Below are positions 17,493-25,763 of a stretch of 64,000 bases of DNA, one piece after another. Made by a program: the position numbers and the translations under genes. Below the pieces are notes generated by a model. That model was given only the letters and a program-made list of their open reading frames with translations, did no database searches and had not been told where the DNA came from. The DNA comes from Kordia sp050633145 (GTDB lineage Bacteria > Bacteroidota > Bacteroidia > Flavobacteriales > Flavobacteriaceae): contig NZ_JBOEFY010000029.1 in the NCBI RefSeq assembly GCF_050633145.1, positions 1 through 64,000 on the forward strand. Direction: 5' to 3'. Each line of letters starts with the position of its first letter. Within the stretch, counting starts at the first letter, position 1.

Positions 17493-17534
17493 GTGAAACT
17501 CGGTTTTGAGAAGCCAGAATGGTGAACACAAAAC
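17493..17534 (+). promoter_or_regulatory. Post-terminator element and hairpin, copy 2
   Basis: GTGAAACTC (17493-17501), one base, then GTTTTG (17503-17508) paired with CAAAAC (17529-17534), with an inner stem CCA-GAA-TGG (17514-17522). Compared with copy 1 the inner stem bases differ but remain paired, which suggests the structure is conserved. Confidence 0.7.
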
Positions 17535-17780
17535 TGTAAGCTGAATTAATTCTGATGAAGATCAAAATCTCATTATATGAAAACTAGGAGGTGAAATCAA
17601 AAAAATGGGTGCAAATCACAAATAAAAATGAGGTGTTGAGTGTTGTATTTGATAACATGTAAAATACTGAAAAACAATAATTTAAATCAAAAATTTAACA
17701 ATTGGTTTTAGTGAAATAACCAAAACTGAACATAGAAAACAATACAATAAAATTAATTTCGAATCATAATAACTATAAAA

Positions 17781-18674
17781 ATGTATTACAAAGAAGACAG
17801 TATCATCTACCATAACGGTACATACATGCATCCAGAAAAGGCTTCTGGAAACATGTACAGTCAAGCATTGCACTACGGGAATGGTGTTTTTGAAGGGATC
17901 AGAGCATACAAAACCAAATTTGGTGCAAAAATCTTCAAAGCAGAAGCCCATTACAAACGTCTAAAATATGGCGCTGAGGTCATGGGAATTTCGTGCGACT
18001 ATCCTATCGAAGAACTCGTTGATATCACATACAAACTACTAGAAAAAAACAACTTACAAGACGCATACATAAGACCTATTATAACCACAGGCGCAAACAT
18101 GAGTTTATTGACATCTGATGAATCAATACTTACAATCCAATGTTGGGAATGGGGAAAATATATGGGAGACAAACTCTTAAAAGTAAAGACATCTCAATTT
18201 CAAAGACCAAATCCAAAATCGTGTTTTGTAGAAGCAAAAGTTACAGGGCATTACATCAACTCAATCCTATCTACCAACGAAGCTAAAAATGCAGGATATG
18301 ATGAAGCCTTATTGTTAGACATGAACGGAAATGTAGCAGAATGTTCTGGTGCTAACATATTCATGGAAAAAGATGGCAAGCTCTATACGCCAAAACGCGG
18401 ACACATCATGGCAGGAATTACGCGTTCTACGATTATTGAAATCTGTAAAGAAGCAGGATTTTCAATAGAAGAAAAACATTTTACACTAGACGAATTAAAG
18501 CAAGCAGACAGCGCATTCTTTACAGGAACTGCCGCTGAAGTTGTTGGTTTGGAATCGTTGGACGAATATAAATTTCCACTTTCGTGGGAATCGTCACTTG
18601 GTTACAAACTGATGAAACTATATAAGCAAGAAGTGCTTTGTGAGCGCTCTAAAAATTTATCAAAAGCAGGATGA
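17781..18674 (+). CDS. ilvE: Branched-chain amino acid aminotransferase
   Basis: A 297-residue class IV (fold type IV) aminotransferase that makes isoleucine, valine and leucine from their 2-oxo acids with glutamate as donor. The PLP lysine is Lys153 in EAKVTGHYINS, followed by the class IV segment GYDEALLLDMNGNVAECSGANIF. It is the first structural gene behind the tandem attenuators, with 246 bases from the second post-terminator hairpin to its ATG. Its stop overlaps the ilvD start (ATGA), implying translational coupling. Confidence 0.95.
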   Translation: MYYKEDSIIYHNGTYMHPEKASGNMYSQALHYGNGVFEGIRAYKTKFGAKIFKAEAHYKRLKYGAEVMGISCDYPIEELVDITYKLLEKNNLQDAYIRPIITTGANMSLLTSDESILTIQCWEWGKYMGDKLLKVKTSQFQRPNPKSCFVEAKVTGHYINSILSTNEAKNAGYDEALLLDMNGNVAECSGANIFMEKDGKLYTPKRGHIMAGITRSTIIEICKEAGFSIEEKHFTLDELKQADSAFFTGTAAEVVGLESLDEYKFPLSWESSLGYKLMKLYKQEVLCERSKNLSKAG

Positions 18675-20350
18675 ACAACTTAAATAAATACAGCAAAACA
18701 GTCACGCAAGATCCTACGCAACCAGCGGCGCAAGCCATGCTACATGCAATTGGATTAACGAAAGAAGACTTTTTTAAACCCATTATCGGAATTGCAAGTA
18801 CTGGATACGAAGGAAATCCATGTAACATGCACTTAAACGATTTGGCAAAGCTGGCAAAACAAGGAACAAAAAACGAAGATGTAATTGGATTAATATTCAA
18901 CACAATTGGCGTAAGTGACGGAATCTCTATGGGAACACCTGGAATGCGTTATTCGTTGCCTTCACGTGATATCATTGCCGATTCTATGGAAACGGTGGTG
19001 CAAGCAATGAGTTATGATGGACTCATCACGGTTGTTGGTTGTGATAAAAATATGCCTGGTGCATTAATGGCAATGATTCGCCTAAATCGTCCAAGCATTC
19101 TCGTATATGGAGGAACCATTGATTCTGGTTGTCACAATGGAAAAAAACTAGATGTCGTTTCAGCATTTGAAGCATGGGGAAGTAAAGTTGCTGGCACGAT
19201 GGACGAAACAGAATACCAAAACATTGTTGAAAAAGCATGTCCTGGTGCTGGCGCTTGTGGCGGAATGTACACAGCAAACACAATGGCATCTGCAATAGAA
19301 GCATTGGGAATGACATTACCATTCAATTCGTCAAATCCTGCGTTGAGTGATGCAAAAAAGCAAGAATCAATTGCGGCTGGTGAAGCAATGCGTGTATTAC
19401 TAGAAAAAGATATCAAACCATCGGATATCATCACGCGTAAATCTTTAGAAAATGCAGTGCGTTTGGTAACGATTCTTGGCGGATCAACCAATGCAGTATT
19501 ACACTTCTTAGCAATTGCAAGAGCTGCACAAATAGACTTTACACTAAAAGACTTTCAAAAAATAAGTGACACAACACCATTCTTAGCAGACTTAAAACCA
19601 AGTGGAAAATATCTTATGGAAGATGTGCATGCGGTTGGAGGAATTCCTGCAGTATTAAAATATCTATTAAAAAAAGGATTGTTACATGGCGATTGTATGA
19701 CTGTAACAGGAAAAACAATTGCAGAAAACTTATTAGATGTTGATGATTTAACGGAAGGTCAAGATGTCATCAAGCCAATTGAAAATCCAATAAAAATATC
19801 AGGACACTTGCGCATGTTATACGGAAACTTAGCAAGTGATGGAAGTGTTGCGAAAATCACAGGAAAAGAAGGCTTAAAATTCTCTGGAAAAGCAAAAGTA
19901 TTTGAAGGTGAATACGAAGCAAATGATGGAATTCGTGATGGTAAAGTAGAAAAAGGAGATGTTGTCGTCATTCGTTATGAAGGACCAAAAGGCGGACCAG
20001 GAATGCCAGAAATGCTAAAGCCAACTGCCGCAATTATGGGTGCTGGTTTAGGAAAAGATGTTGCACTAATTACAGATGGACGTTTTTCAGGCGGAACACA
20101 TGGTTTTGTCGTCGGACACATTACTCCAGAAGCACAAGAAGGCGGAACGCTAGCATTGGTAAAAGATGGTGATATCATCACAATTGATGCAGAAACGAAC
20201 ACAATACGATTGGAAGTCTATGAAGAAGAACTTCAAGAACGTAGAAAACAATGGAAAGCACCAGAACTCAAATTTGAACGCGGTGTATTATATAAATATG
20301 CAAAAACTGTTTCATCCGCATCAAAAGGTTGCGTAACGGATGAATTCTAA
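18671..20350 (+). CDS. ilvD: Dihydroxy-acid dehydratase
   Basis: A 559-residue iron-sulfur enzyme that dehydrates 2,3-dihydroxy-isovalerate and its 3-methyl homologue to the 2-oxo acids of valine and isoleucine. The cluster ligands are Cys51 (GNPCNMHL), Cys124 (VVGCDKNMPG) and Cys196 (GAGACGGMY). The C-terminal part carries GGPGMPEM and DGRFSGGTHGFVVGH, typical of the IlvD/Edd family. It overlaps ilvE by four bases and is followed after 74 bases by ilvB; that gap contains a dispersed repeat. Confidence 0.97.
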   Translation: MNNLNKYSKTVTQDPTQPAAQAMLHAIGLTKEDFFKPIIGIASTGYEGNPCNMHLNDLAKLAKQGTKNEDVIGLIFNTIGVSDGISMGTPGMRYSLPSRDIIADSMETVVQAMSYDGLITVVGCDKNMPGALMAMIRLNRPSILVYGGTIDSGCHNGKKLDVVSAFEAWGSKVAGTMDETEYQNIVEKACPGAGACGGMYTANTMASAIEALGMTLPFNSSNPALSDAKKQESIAAGEAMRVLLEKDIKPSDIITRKSLENAVRLVTILGGSTNAVLHFLAIARAAQIDFTLKDFQKISDTTPFLADLKPSGKYLMEDVHAVGGIPAVLKYLLKKGLLHGDCMTVTGKTIAENLLDVDDLTEGQDVIKPIENPIKISGHLRMLYGNLASDGSVAKITGKEGLKFSGKAKVFEGEYEANDGIRDGKVEKGDVVVIRYEGPKGGPGMPEMLKPTAAIMGAGLGKDVALITDGRFSGGTHGFVVGHITPEAQEGGTLALVKDGDIITIDAETNTIRLEVYEEELQERRKQWKAPELKFERGVLYKYAKTVSSASKGCVTDEF

Positions 20351-20375
20351 ATAATCCTTTTTCGTTCCTGCACGC

Positions 20376-20397
20376 TCATTAAGCGGAGTCGAAATGA
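20376..20397. repeat. Dispersed repeat, TCATT-AGCGGAGTCGAAATGA type
   Basis: Starts TCATTAAGCGGAGTCG and ends AAATGA, with TCATT/AATGA arms. Near-identical to 57073-57094 and related to 34891-34908 and 55598-55622. It lies inside the ilvD-ilvB gap. Confidence 0.65.
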
Positions 20398-20424
20398 AAA
20401 CGGGAACCTTATAAACACACAATT

Positions 20425-22158
20425 ATGGAAACAAAAACCATACAAAAAACAAAACAAACACTTCAACAAACAGATCGTATCTCAGGAAGCGAAGCTATTG
20501 TACGTTGCTTATTAGCTGAAGGCGTAAACACATTATACGGATATCCTGGCGGAGCAATTATGCCAGTATATGACGAATTATACAAGTATCAAGATCAAAT
20601 TCATCATGTATTAACACGTCACGAGCAAGGTGCTACACATGCCGCTCAAGGATATGCACGAATCTCTGGAGAAGTTGGTGTCGCAATTGCAACATCTGGT
20701 CCAGGAGCTACCAACTTAATTACAGGAATTGCTGATGCGCAAATCGATTCAACACCAATGGTGTGTATTACTGGACAAGTAGGTTCACATTTACTAGGAA
20801 GTGATGCATTTCAAGAAACGGATATTGTTGGAATTTCTACACCAGTAACAAAGTGGAATCATCAAATAACGAAAGCTTCTGAAATTCCAGAAGTCATGGC
20901 AAAAGCATTTTACATTGCCAGAAGTGGTCGTCCAGGTCCTGTGTTGATTGACATTACAAAAGATGCGCAATTTGAAGAATTTGACTTTGCATACGAAAAA
21001 TGCACAGGAGTTCGCAGTTACAAAGCTGTGCCTGAAACGGATAAAAATGCTATTAGCGCTGCTGCAGAATTGATCAATAACGCTAAAAAACCAATGGTAG
21101 TTTGGGGACAAGGCGTGATTTTGAGTCAAGCTGAAGCTGAATTTAAAGCATTCATTGAAAAAGCAGGAATTCCATCAGCATGGACAATTTTAGGAGCTTC
21201 TGCAATTCCAACAGAGCATCCATTAAATGTAGGAATGGTTGGTATGCACGGAAACTATGCACCAAATGTATTAACAAACGAATGCGACTTGTTAATTGCT
21301 ATCGGAATGCGTTTTGATGATCGTGTAACAGGTAATCTAGAAACGTATGCCAAACAAGCAAAAGTGATTCACTTCGAAATTGATCCTGCGGAAATTGATA
21401 AAAATGTAAAAACAGATGTGGCGGTTTTAGGTGATGCAAAAGCAAGCTTAGAAACAATTCTTCCATTCATACATAAAAATTCACATACAGAATGGCATCA
21501 AAAATTCAAGGATTTATATGCGATTGAGTATGAAAAAGTCATCAAAAATGATTTGCACCCAACGAAAGAAGGATTGACAATGGGTGAAGTGATGAAAGAA
21601 ATCAACACGCAAAGCAAAGGTGAAGCAGCCATTGTTTCAGATGTTGGTCAACATCAAATGATTGCCTGTCGTTATGCAAACTTCAATCAGACTAAAAGTA
21701 ACATTACTTCTGGCGGATTAGGAACGATGGGATTTGGTTTACCTGCTGCAATTGGTGCAAAAATGGCTGCGCCAGAACGCGAAGTAGTTTGTGTTTGTGG
21801 TGATGGTGGTTATCAAATGACAATTCAGGAATTAGGAACCATTTTTCAGCAAAAAGCAGCAGTTAAAATTGTGGTGTTAAACAATGATTTCTTAGGAATG
21901 GTACGTCAATGGCAACAATTATTTTTTGACAAGCGTTACGCTTCAACAGAAATGACCAATCCCGATTTTGTAGCAATTGCAAAAGGATATCACTTAAACG
22001 CTCGACGTGTAACAAAACGTTCAGAGTTAGCGGAAGCGATAAAAGAAATGATGGAAAGTAAAGAAGCATACTTCCTAGAAGTTTGTGTAGAAAAAGAAGA
22101 TAACGTATTTCCAATGATTCCAACAGGAGCATCGGTTTCAGACATAAGATTAGCGTAA
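20425..22158 (+). CDS. ilvB: Acetolactate synthase large subunit
   Basis: A 577-residue thiamine-diphosphate enzyme that condenses pyruvate with pyruvate or 2-oxobutyrate, the first common step to valine and isoleucine. The catalytic Glu is Glu67 in RHEQGATHAAQGYAR. The FAD/middle domain follows, and the ThDP motif GDGGYQMTIQEL begins near residue 458. A Gln/Thr-rich N-terminal tail of about 17 residues precedes the domain. ilvN starts two bases after the stop, as expected for a subunit pair. Confidence 0.97.
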   Translation: METKTIQKTKQTLQQTDRISGSEAIVRCLLAEGVNTLYGYPGGAIMPVYDELYKYQDQIHHVLTRHEQGATHAAQGYARISGEVGVAIATSGPGATNLITGIADAQIDSTPMVCITGQVGSHLLGSDAFQETDIVGISTPVTKWNHQITKASEIPEVMAKAFYIARSGRPGPVLIDITKDAQFEEFDFAYEKCTGVRSYKAVPETDKNAISAAAELINNAKKPMVVWGQGVILSQAEAEFKAFIEKAGIPSAWTILGASAIPTEHPLNVGMVGMHGNYAPNVLTNECDLLIAIGMRFDDRVTGNLETYAKQAKVIHFEIDPAEIDKNVKTDVAVLGDAKASLETILPFIHKNSHTEWHQKFKDLYAIEYEKVIKNDLHPTKEGLTMGEVMKEINTQSKGEAAIVSDVGQHQMIACRYANFNQTKSNITSGGLGTMGFGLPAAIGAKMAAPEREVVCVCGDGGYQMTIQELGTIFQQKAAVKIVVLNNDFLGMVRQWQQLFFDKRYASTEMTNPDFVAIAKGYHLNARRVTKRSELAEAIKEMMESKEAYFLEVCVEKEDNVFPMIPTGASVSDIRLA

Positions 22159-22160
22159 TT

Positions 22161-22691
22161 ATGGAACAAGAAAGCAAACAATTTACGATTTCGGTATATA
22201 CCGAAAATAACATCGGATTGTTGAATAGAATTTCAGCGATCTTTCAGCGAAGGCATATCAATATCGAAAGCATGAATATCTCTGTTTCCGAAATTGAAGG
22301 TGTTTCTAGATTTACCATTGTTGTAATTATGACCGAAGAAAAGGTTAAGAAAATCATTGGGCAAATCGAAAAACAAGTAGAAGTTATCAAAGCGTATTAT
22401 CACACAGAAGAAGAAATCATTTATCAAGAATCTTGCATCTTTAAAATGAAATCCGATTTACTGTTTGATGAGCGTCAAATTCAAAATATTATAAAAGATA
22501 GCAATGCCCGAATTGTGACAGTAAACAAGCAGTTTTTTGTCATAGAAAAATCAGGACGAAAAGAAGAAATAGAATTATTACATAGAGAACTTAGTGCCTT
22601 TGGAATCATGCAATTTACGCGTTCAGGAAGAATTGCAGTTTCCAAAGAAGAAATGAAAATATCAAACATGCTTAAAGCAATCAACAACTAA
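22161..22691 (+). CDS. ilvN: Acetolactate synthase small subunit
   Basis: A 176-residue regulatory subunit that stimulates IlvB and gives it valine feedback sensitivity. The N-terminal ACT domain (about residues 8-80) begins FTISVYTENNIGLLNRISAIFQRRHINIESMN, the usual ligand-binding segment, followed by a C-terminal ALS small-subunit domain. It starts two bases after ilvB. Two hairpins lie in the 107-base gap to ilvC. Confidence 0.95.
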   Translation: MEQESKQFTISVYTENNIGLLNRISAIFQRRHINIESMNISVSEIEGVSRFTIVVIMTEEKVKKIIGQIEKQVEVIKAYYHTEEEIIYQESCIFKMKSDLLFDERQIQNIIKDSNARIVTVNKQFFVIEKSGRKEEIELLHRELSAFGIMQFTRSGRIAVSKEEMKISNMLKAINN

Positions 22692-22706
22692 AAAAGATAT
22701 TAGATG

Positions 22707-22724
22707 CTAGAATTTTGATTCTAG
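22707..22724 (+). promoter_or_regulatory. Hairpin 1 in the ilvN-ilvC gap
   Basis: CTAGAAT (22707-22713) pairs with ATTCTAG (22718-22724) over TTTG. No U-tract follows, so a processing or stability role is more likely than termination. Confidence 0.5.
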
Positions 22725-22753
22725 AGAAATTTAATTAAAACAAACAACAAACA

Positions 22754-22779
22754 TAAGAGTAAGAAAGTCTTGACTCTTA
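22754..22779 (+). promoter_or_regulatory. Hairpin 2 just before ilvC
   Basis: TAAGAGT-AAGA (22754-22764) pairs with TCTT-ACTCTTA (22768-22779, one bulged G) over an AAG loop. It ends 19 bases before the ilvC ATG, and AGGA at 22791-22794 is a possible ribosome-binding site. Confidence 0.5.
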
Positions 22780-22798
22780 CTTCAAAAAAAAGGAAATC

Positions 22799-24301
22799 AT
22801 GTCAAATTACTTTAATACATTACCATTAAGAGAACAACTAGCACAATTAGGAAAATGTAGATTTATGAATGCTTCAGAGTTTGAAGATGGCGTAAATGCA
22901 TTGAAAGGAAAGAAAATTGTAATTGTTGGTTGTGGAGCCCAAGGTCTGAACCAAGGATTAAATATGCGCGATTCAGGATTGGATATCTCGTACGCATTAC
23001 GTCAAGCTGCAATCGATGAAGAGCGCAATTCATATAAAAACGCAACATCTCATGGTTTCAAAGTAGGAACGTATGCTAATTTGATTCCAACGGCAGATTT
23101 AGTATTAAATCTTACGCCAGACAAACAACATACAAACGTTGTAAAATCAGTGATGCCTTTAATGAAAGAAGGCGCAACTTTAAGTTATTCACATGGTTTT
23201 AATATCGTAGAAGAAGGTACACAAATTCGTGAAGATATCACCGTAATCATGGTAGCGCCAAAATGCCCAGGAACGGAAGTTCGTGAAGAATATAAGCGTG
23301 GTTTTGGAGTACCAACATTAATTGCAGTACACCCAGAAAATGATCCAGAAAACAAAGGTTGGGATCAAGCAAAAGCCTATGCTGTTGCAACAGGAGGACA
23401 CAAAGCAGGTGTATTAGAATCGTCATTTATTGCAGAAGTAAAAAGTGATTTAATGGGCGAGCAAACTATTTTATGTGGTGTGTTGCAAACAGGTTCTATT
23501 TTGGCTTTTGATAAAATGGTCGCAGATGGAGTTGATGCAAATTATGCTGCAAAACTCATTCAATTAGGTTGGGAAACAATTACAGAAGCCTTAAAACATG
23601 GAGGAATTACCAACATGATGGATCGTTTGTCAAACCCTGCAAAAATTAAAGCATTTGGATTGTCAGAACAATTAAAAGGTATCATGAAGCCATTATTTGA
23701 GAAGCACATGGACGATATTATTTCGGGACATTTTTCAAAAACAATGATGGAAGATTGGGCAAACGATGATAAAAACTTACTAACATGGCGTGCAGCAACA
23801 GGCGAAACTGCTTTTGAAAAAACTGCCTTAACAACGGATCATATTTCAGAACAAGAGTATTTTGATCATGGTGTGTTATTGGTCGCTTTTGTAAAATCGG
23901 GTGTAGAATTGGCGTTTGAAACAATGGTAAATGCTGGAATTATTGAAGATTCTGCTTATTACGAATCATTACACGAATTACCATTAATCGCAAATACGGT
24001 TGCTAGAAAAAAACTGTTTGAAATGAATCGAGTAATTTCTGACACTGCTGAATACGGTTGTTACTTATTTGACCATGCATGCAAACCATTGTTAACAAGC
24101 TTTATGGAAACGGTTGATACTTCTGTGATCGGAAAATCATTTTCAGCATCAAATGGAGTAGACAATCTAGATTTAATTGCAGTAAATGATTCCATAAGAA
24201 ATCACCCAATTGAAGCGGTTGGAAAACGACTCAGAGCTGCAATGACGGCAATGAAAACGATCAAAACAACGGCTAAAAATGAAAAACCAGTTGCGGTTTA
24301 G
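22799..24301 (+). CDS. ilvC: Ketol-acid reductoisomerase, class II
   Basis: A 500-residue NADPH enzyme that isomerises and reduces acetolactate and acetohydroxybutyrate. The length identifies the long class II (E. coli-like) form, with a duplicated knotted C-terminal domain. The Rossmann motif is GCGAQGLNQGLNMRDSG near residue 44, and metal-ligand regions appear as DLMGEQTILCG and later acidic segments. It follows ilvN by 107 bases containing two hairpins, which may adjust its expression relative to ilvBN. Confidence 0.97.
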   Translation: MSNYFNTLPLREQLAQLGKCRFMNASEFEDGVNALKGKKIVIVGCGAQGLNQGLNMRDSGLDISYALRQAAIDEERNSYKNATSHGFKVGTYANLIPTADLVLNLTPDKQHTNVVKSVMPLMKEGATLSYSHGFNIVEEGTQIREDITVIMVAPKCPGTEVREEYKRGFGVPTLIAVHPENDPENKGWDQAKAYAVATGGHKAGVLESSFIAEVKSDLMGEQTILCGVLQTGSILAFDKMVADGVDANYAAKLIQLGWETITEALKHGGITNMMDRLSNPAKIKAFGLSEQLKGIMKPLFEKHMDDIISGHFSKTMMEDWANDDKNLLTWRAATGETAFEKTALTTDHISEQEYFDHGVLLVAFVKSGVELAFETMVNAGIIEDSAYYESLHELPLIANTVARKKLFEMNRVISDTAEYGCYLFDHACKPLLTSFMETVDTSVIGKSFSASNGVDNLDLIAVNDSIRNHPIEAVGKRLRAAMTAMKTIKTTAKNEKPVAV

Positions 24302-24320
24302 TCAAAAAAAATACTAGTAT

Positions 24321-24466
24321 CAAAGAGCTTCTCGATACTAAATTCTTCCAGGATTTCACTCGAAGTGACGCTTAGATATTCAAAATACGTAAACGTCAGT
24401 TCGAGTGGTTTTTGTCAGATTGACAAGGTCAAGAAGATAAAAATTGTATCGAGAACAGCTCAGAAA
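24321..24466. repeat. Inverted pair of dispersed repeats between ilvC and ilvA
   Basis: Two copies of the same intergenic element face each other. Outer arms TTCTCGATAC (24329-24338) and GTATCGAGAA (24446-24455); inner arms CACTCGAAGTGACG (24357-24370) and CGTCAGTTCGAGTG (24394-24407). A transcript from ilvC into ilvA could fold this into a long cruciform-like hairpin. Confidence 0.8.
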
Positions 24467-24485
24467 ACTTAATTAAAAAAACATT

Positions 24486-25751
24486 TTGCAAACACCCACA
24501 AAAACATACGCTCCAACGTTAGCAGCAATTAAAACGGCTGCGAAAACACTCAAAGGCATTGCTTCGGTAACGCCTTTGAGTTACAATGATTATTATTCAA
24601 AACAATGGAATTGTAATGTCTACTTAAAACGAGAAGATTTACAACAAGTGCGTTCCTATAAAATTCGTGGTGCGTATAATAAAATTTCATCACTAACTGC
24701 TACACAAATAGAAAATGAAATTGTGTGTGCAAGTGCTGGAAATCATGCGCAAGGTGTAGCTTTGTCGTGTAAACTTTTACAAATAAAAGGCACGATATTT
24801 ATGCCAACTCCAACGCCAAACCAAAAGATTGAACAAGTCAAAATGTTTGGTGAAGAATATGTTGAGGTTGTATTAATTGGCGATACTTTTGACGATGCGT
24901 ATCATGCAGCAATAGAGCAATCAGAACGTTTAAACAAAACATTCATCCATCCATTTAATGACGAAAAAGTCATTGAAGGACAAGCAACCATCGGATTGGA
25001 AATTTTAAATCAACTTGAAACTCCAATTGATTATGTATTTGTGCCTGTTGGCGGTGGCGGATTGTCCGCAGGATTGTCTTCTGTGTTCAAAATGTTGTCT
25101 CCAACAACAAAGATTATTGGTGTAGAACCAAAAGGTGCGCCTTCTATGTCAACATCTATTCAAAAAGAAAGAAATACAACCTTAAAAAGTATTGAAAACT
25201 TTGTGGATGGTGCGGCGGTAAAACGTGTTGGTGATTTAAACTTTGCCATCTGTAAAGAAAATTTACACCAAATGATTACGGTAGATGAAGGCAATGTATG
25301 TCAAACTATTTTAGATTTATACAACCGACAGGCAATTGTGGTTGAACCTGCAGGAGCTCTAAGTATTAGTGCATTATCGCAATATGCAACTGAAATACAA
25401 GGAAAAAATGTAGTATGTGTAGTAAGTGGAAGTAACAATGACATTACACGAACTGCAGAAATTAAAGAACGTGCATTATTATATGCAAATTTAAAACACT
25501 ACTTCATTATCAAATTTCCACAACGTGCAGGAGCTTTGCGCGAATTTGTAGCGGAAATTTTAGGACCTACAGATGATATTACTCATTTTGAATATACCAA
25601 AAAAACCAATCGTGAAAACGGTGCAGCAGTCGTAGGATTGCAATTAAAAAATGCTGAAGATTTAGAAGCATTGATTACTAAAATGAAATTAAGGAACTTT
25701 TATGGCGACTACCTAAATGATAAACCTGATTTATTTCAATTTTTAGTTTAA
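24486..25751 (+). CDS. ilvA: Threonine ammonia-lyase (biosynthetic)
   Basis: It converts threonine to 2-oxobutyrate, the first committed step to isoleucine. It has 421 residues, the short form with a single ACT-like regulatory domain (about residues 335-421). The PLP lysine is Lys59 in QVRSYKIRGAYNK, and the phosphate-binding loop GGGGLSAGL is near residue 192. The only credible start is the TTG at 24486: a stop lies in frame at 24474 and the next Met is far inside the domain. The inverted repeat pair separates it from ilvC, so it may have its own promoter or reduced read-through. Confidence 0.93.
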   Translation: MQTPTKTYAPTLAAIKTAAKTLKGIASVTPLSYNDYYSKQWNCNVYLKREDLQQVRSYKIRGAYNKISSLTATQIENEIVCASAGNHAQGVALSCKLLQIKGTIFMPTPTPNQKIEQVKMFGEEYVEVVLIGDTFDDAYHAAIEQSERLNKTFIHPFNDEKVIEGQATIGLEILNQLETPIDYVFVPVGGGGLSAGLSSVFKMLSPTTKIIGVEPKGAPSMSTSIQKERNTTLKSIENFVDGAAVKRVGDLNFAICKENLHQMITVDEGNVCQTILDLYNRQAIVVEPAGALSISALSQYATEIQGKNVVCVVSGSNNDITRTAEIKERALLYANLKHYFIIKFPQRAGALREFVAEILGPTDDITHFEYTKKTNRENGAAVVGLQLKNAEDLEALITKMKLRNFYGDYLNDKPDLFQFLV

Positions 25752-25763
25752 ATAAAACATATT

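Larger units (their letters stand above)
17036..17780. other. Leader region of the ilv operon
   Basis: 745 bases without a conventional gene. In order it holds a possible -7 box, leader peptide 1, antiterminator and terminator 1, a post-terminator hairpin, a heptamer array, leader peptide 2, antiterminator and terminator 2, a second post-terminator hairpin, and about 245 further bases to ilvE. That last stretch includes a TTGGTT/AACCAA hairpin at 17702-17723; I see no gene in it. Confidence 0.8.

Noticed and set aside
17208..17531. 107-residue open frame on the minus strand with repeated CCLLFVV
   Set aside because: It is the reverse-strand translation of the heptamer array and of the two attenuator terminators, with no start signal or homology pattern.
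17036..17780. T-box riboswitch for the ilv operon
   Set aside because: No T-box sequence or specifier loop is visible, and two leader peptides with terminators explain the region.
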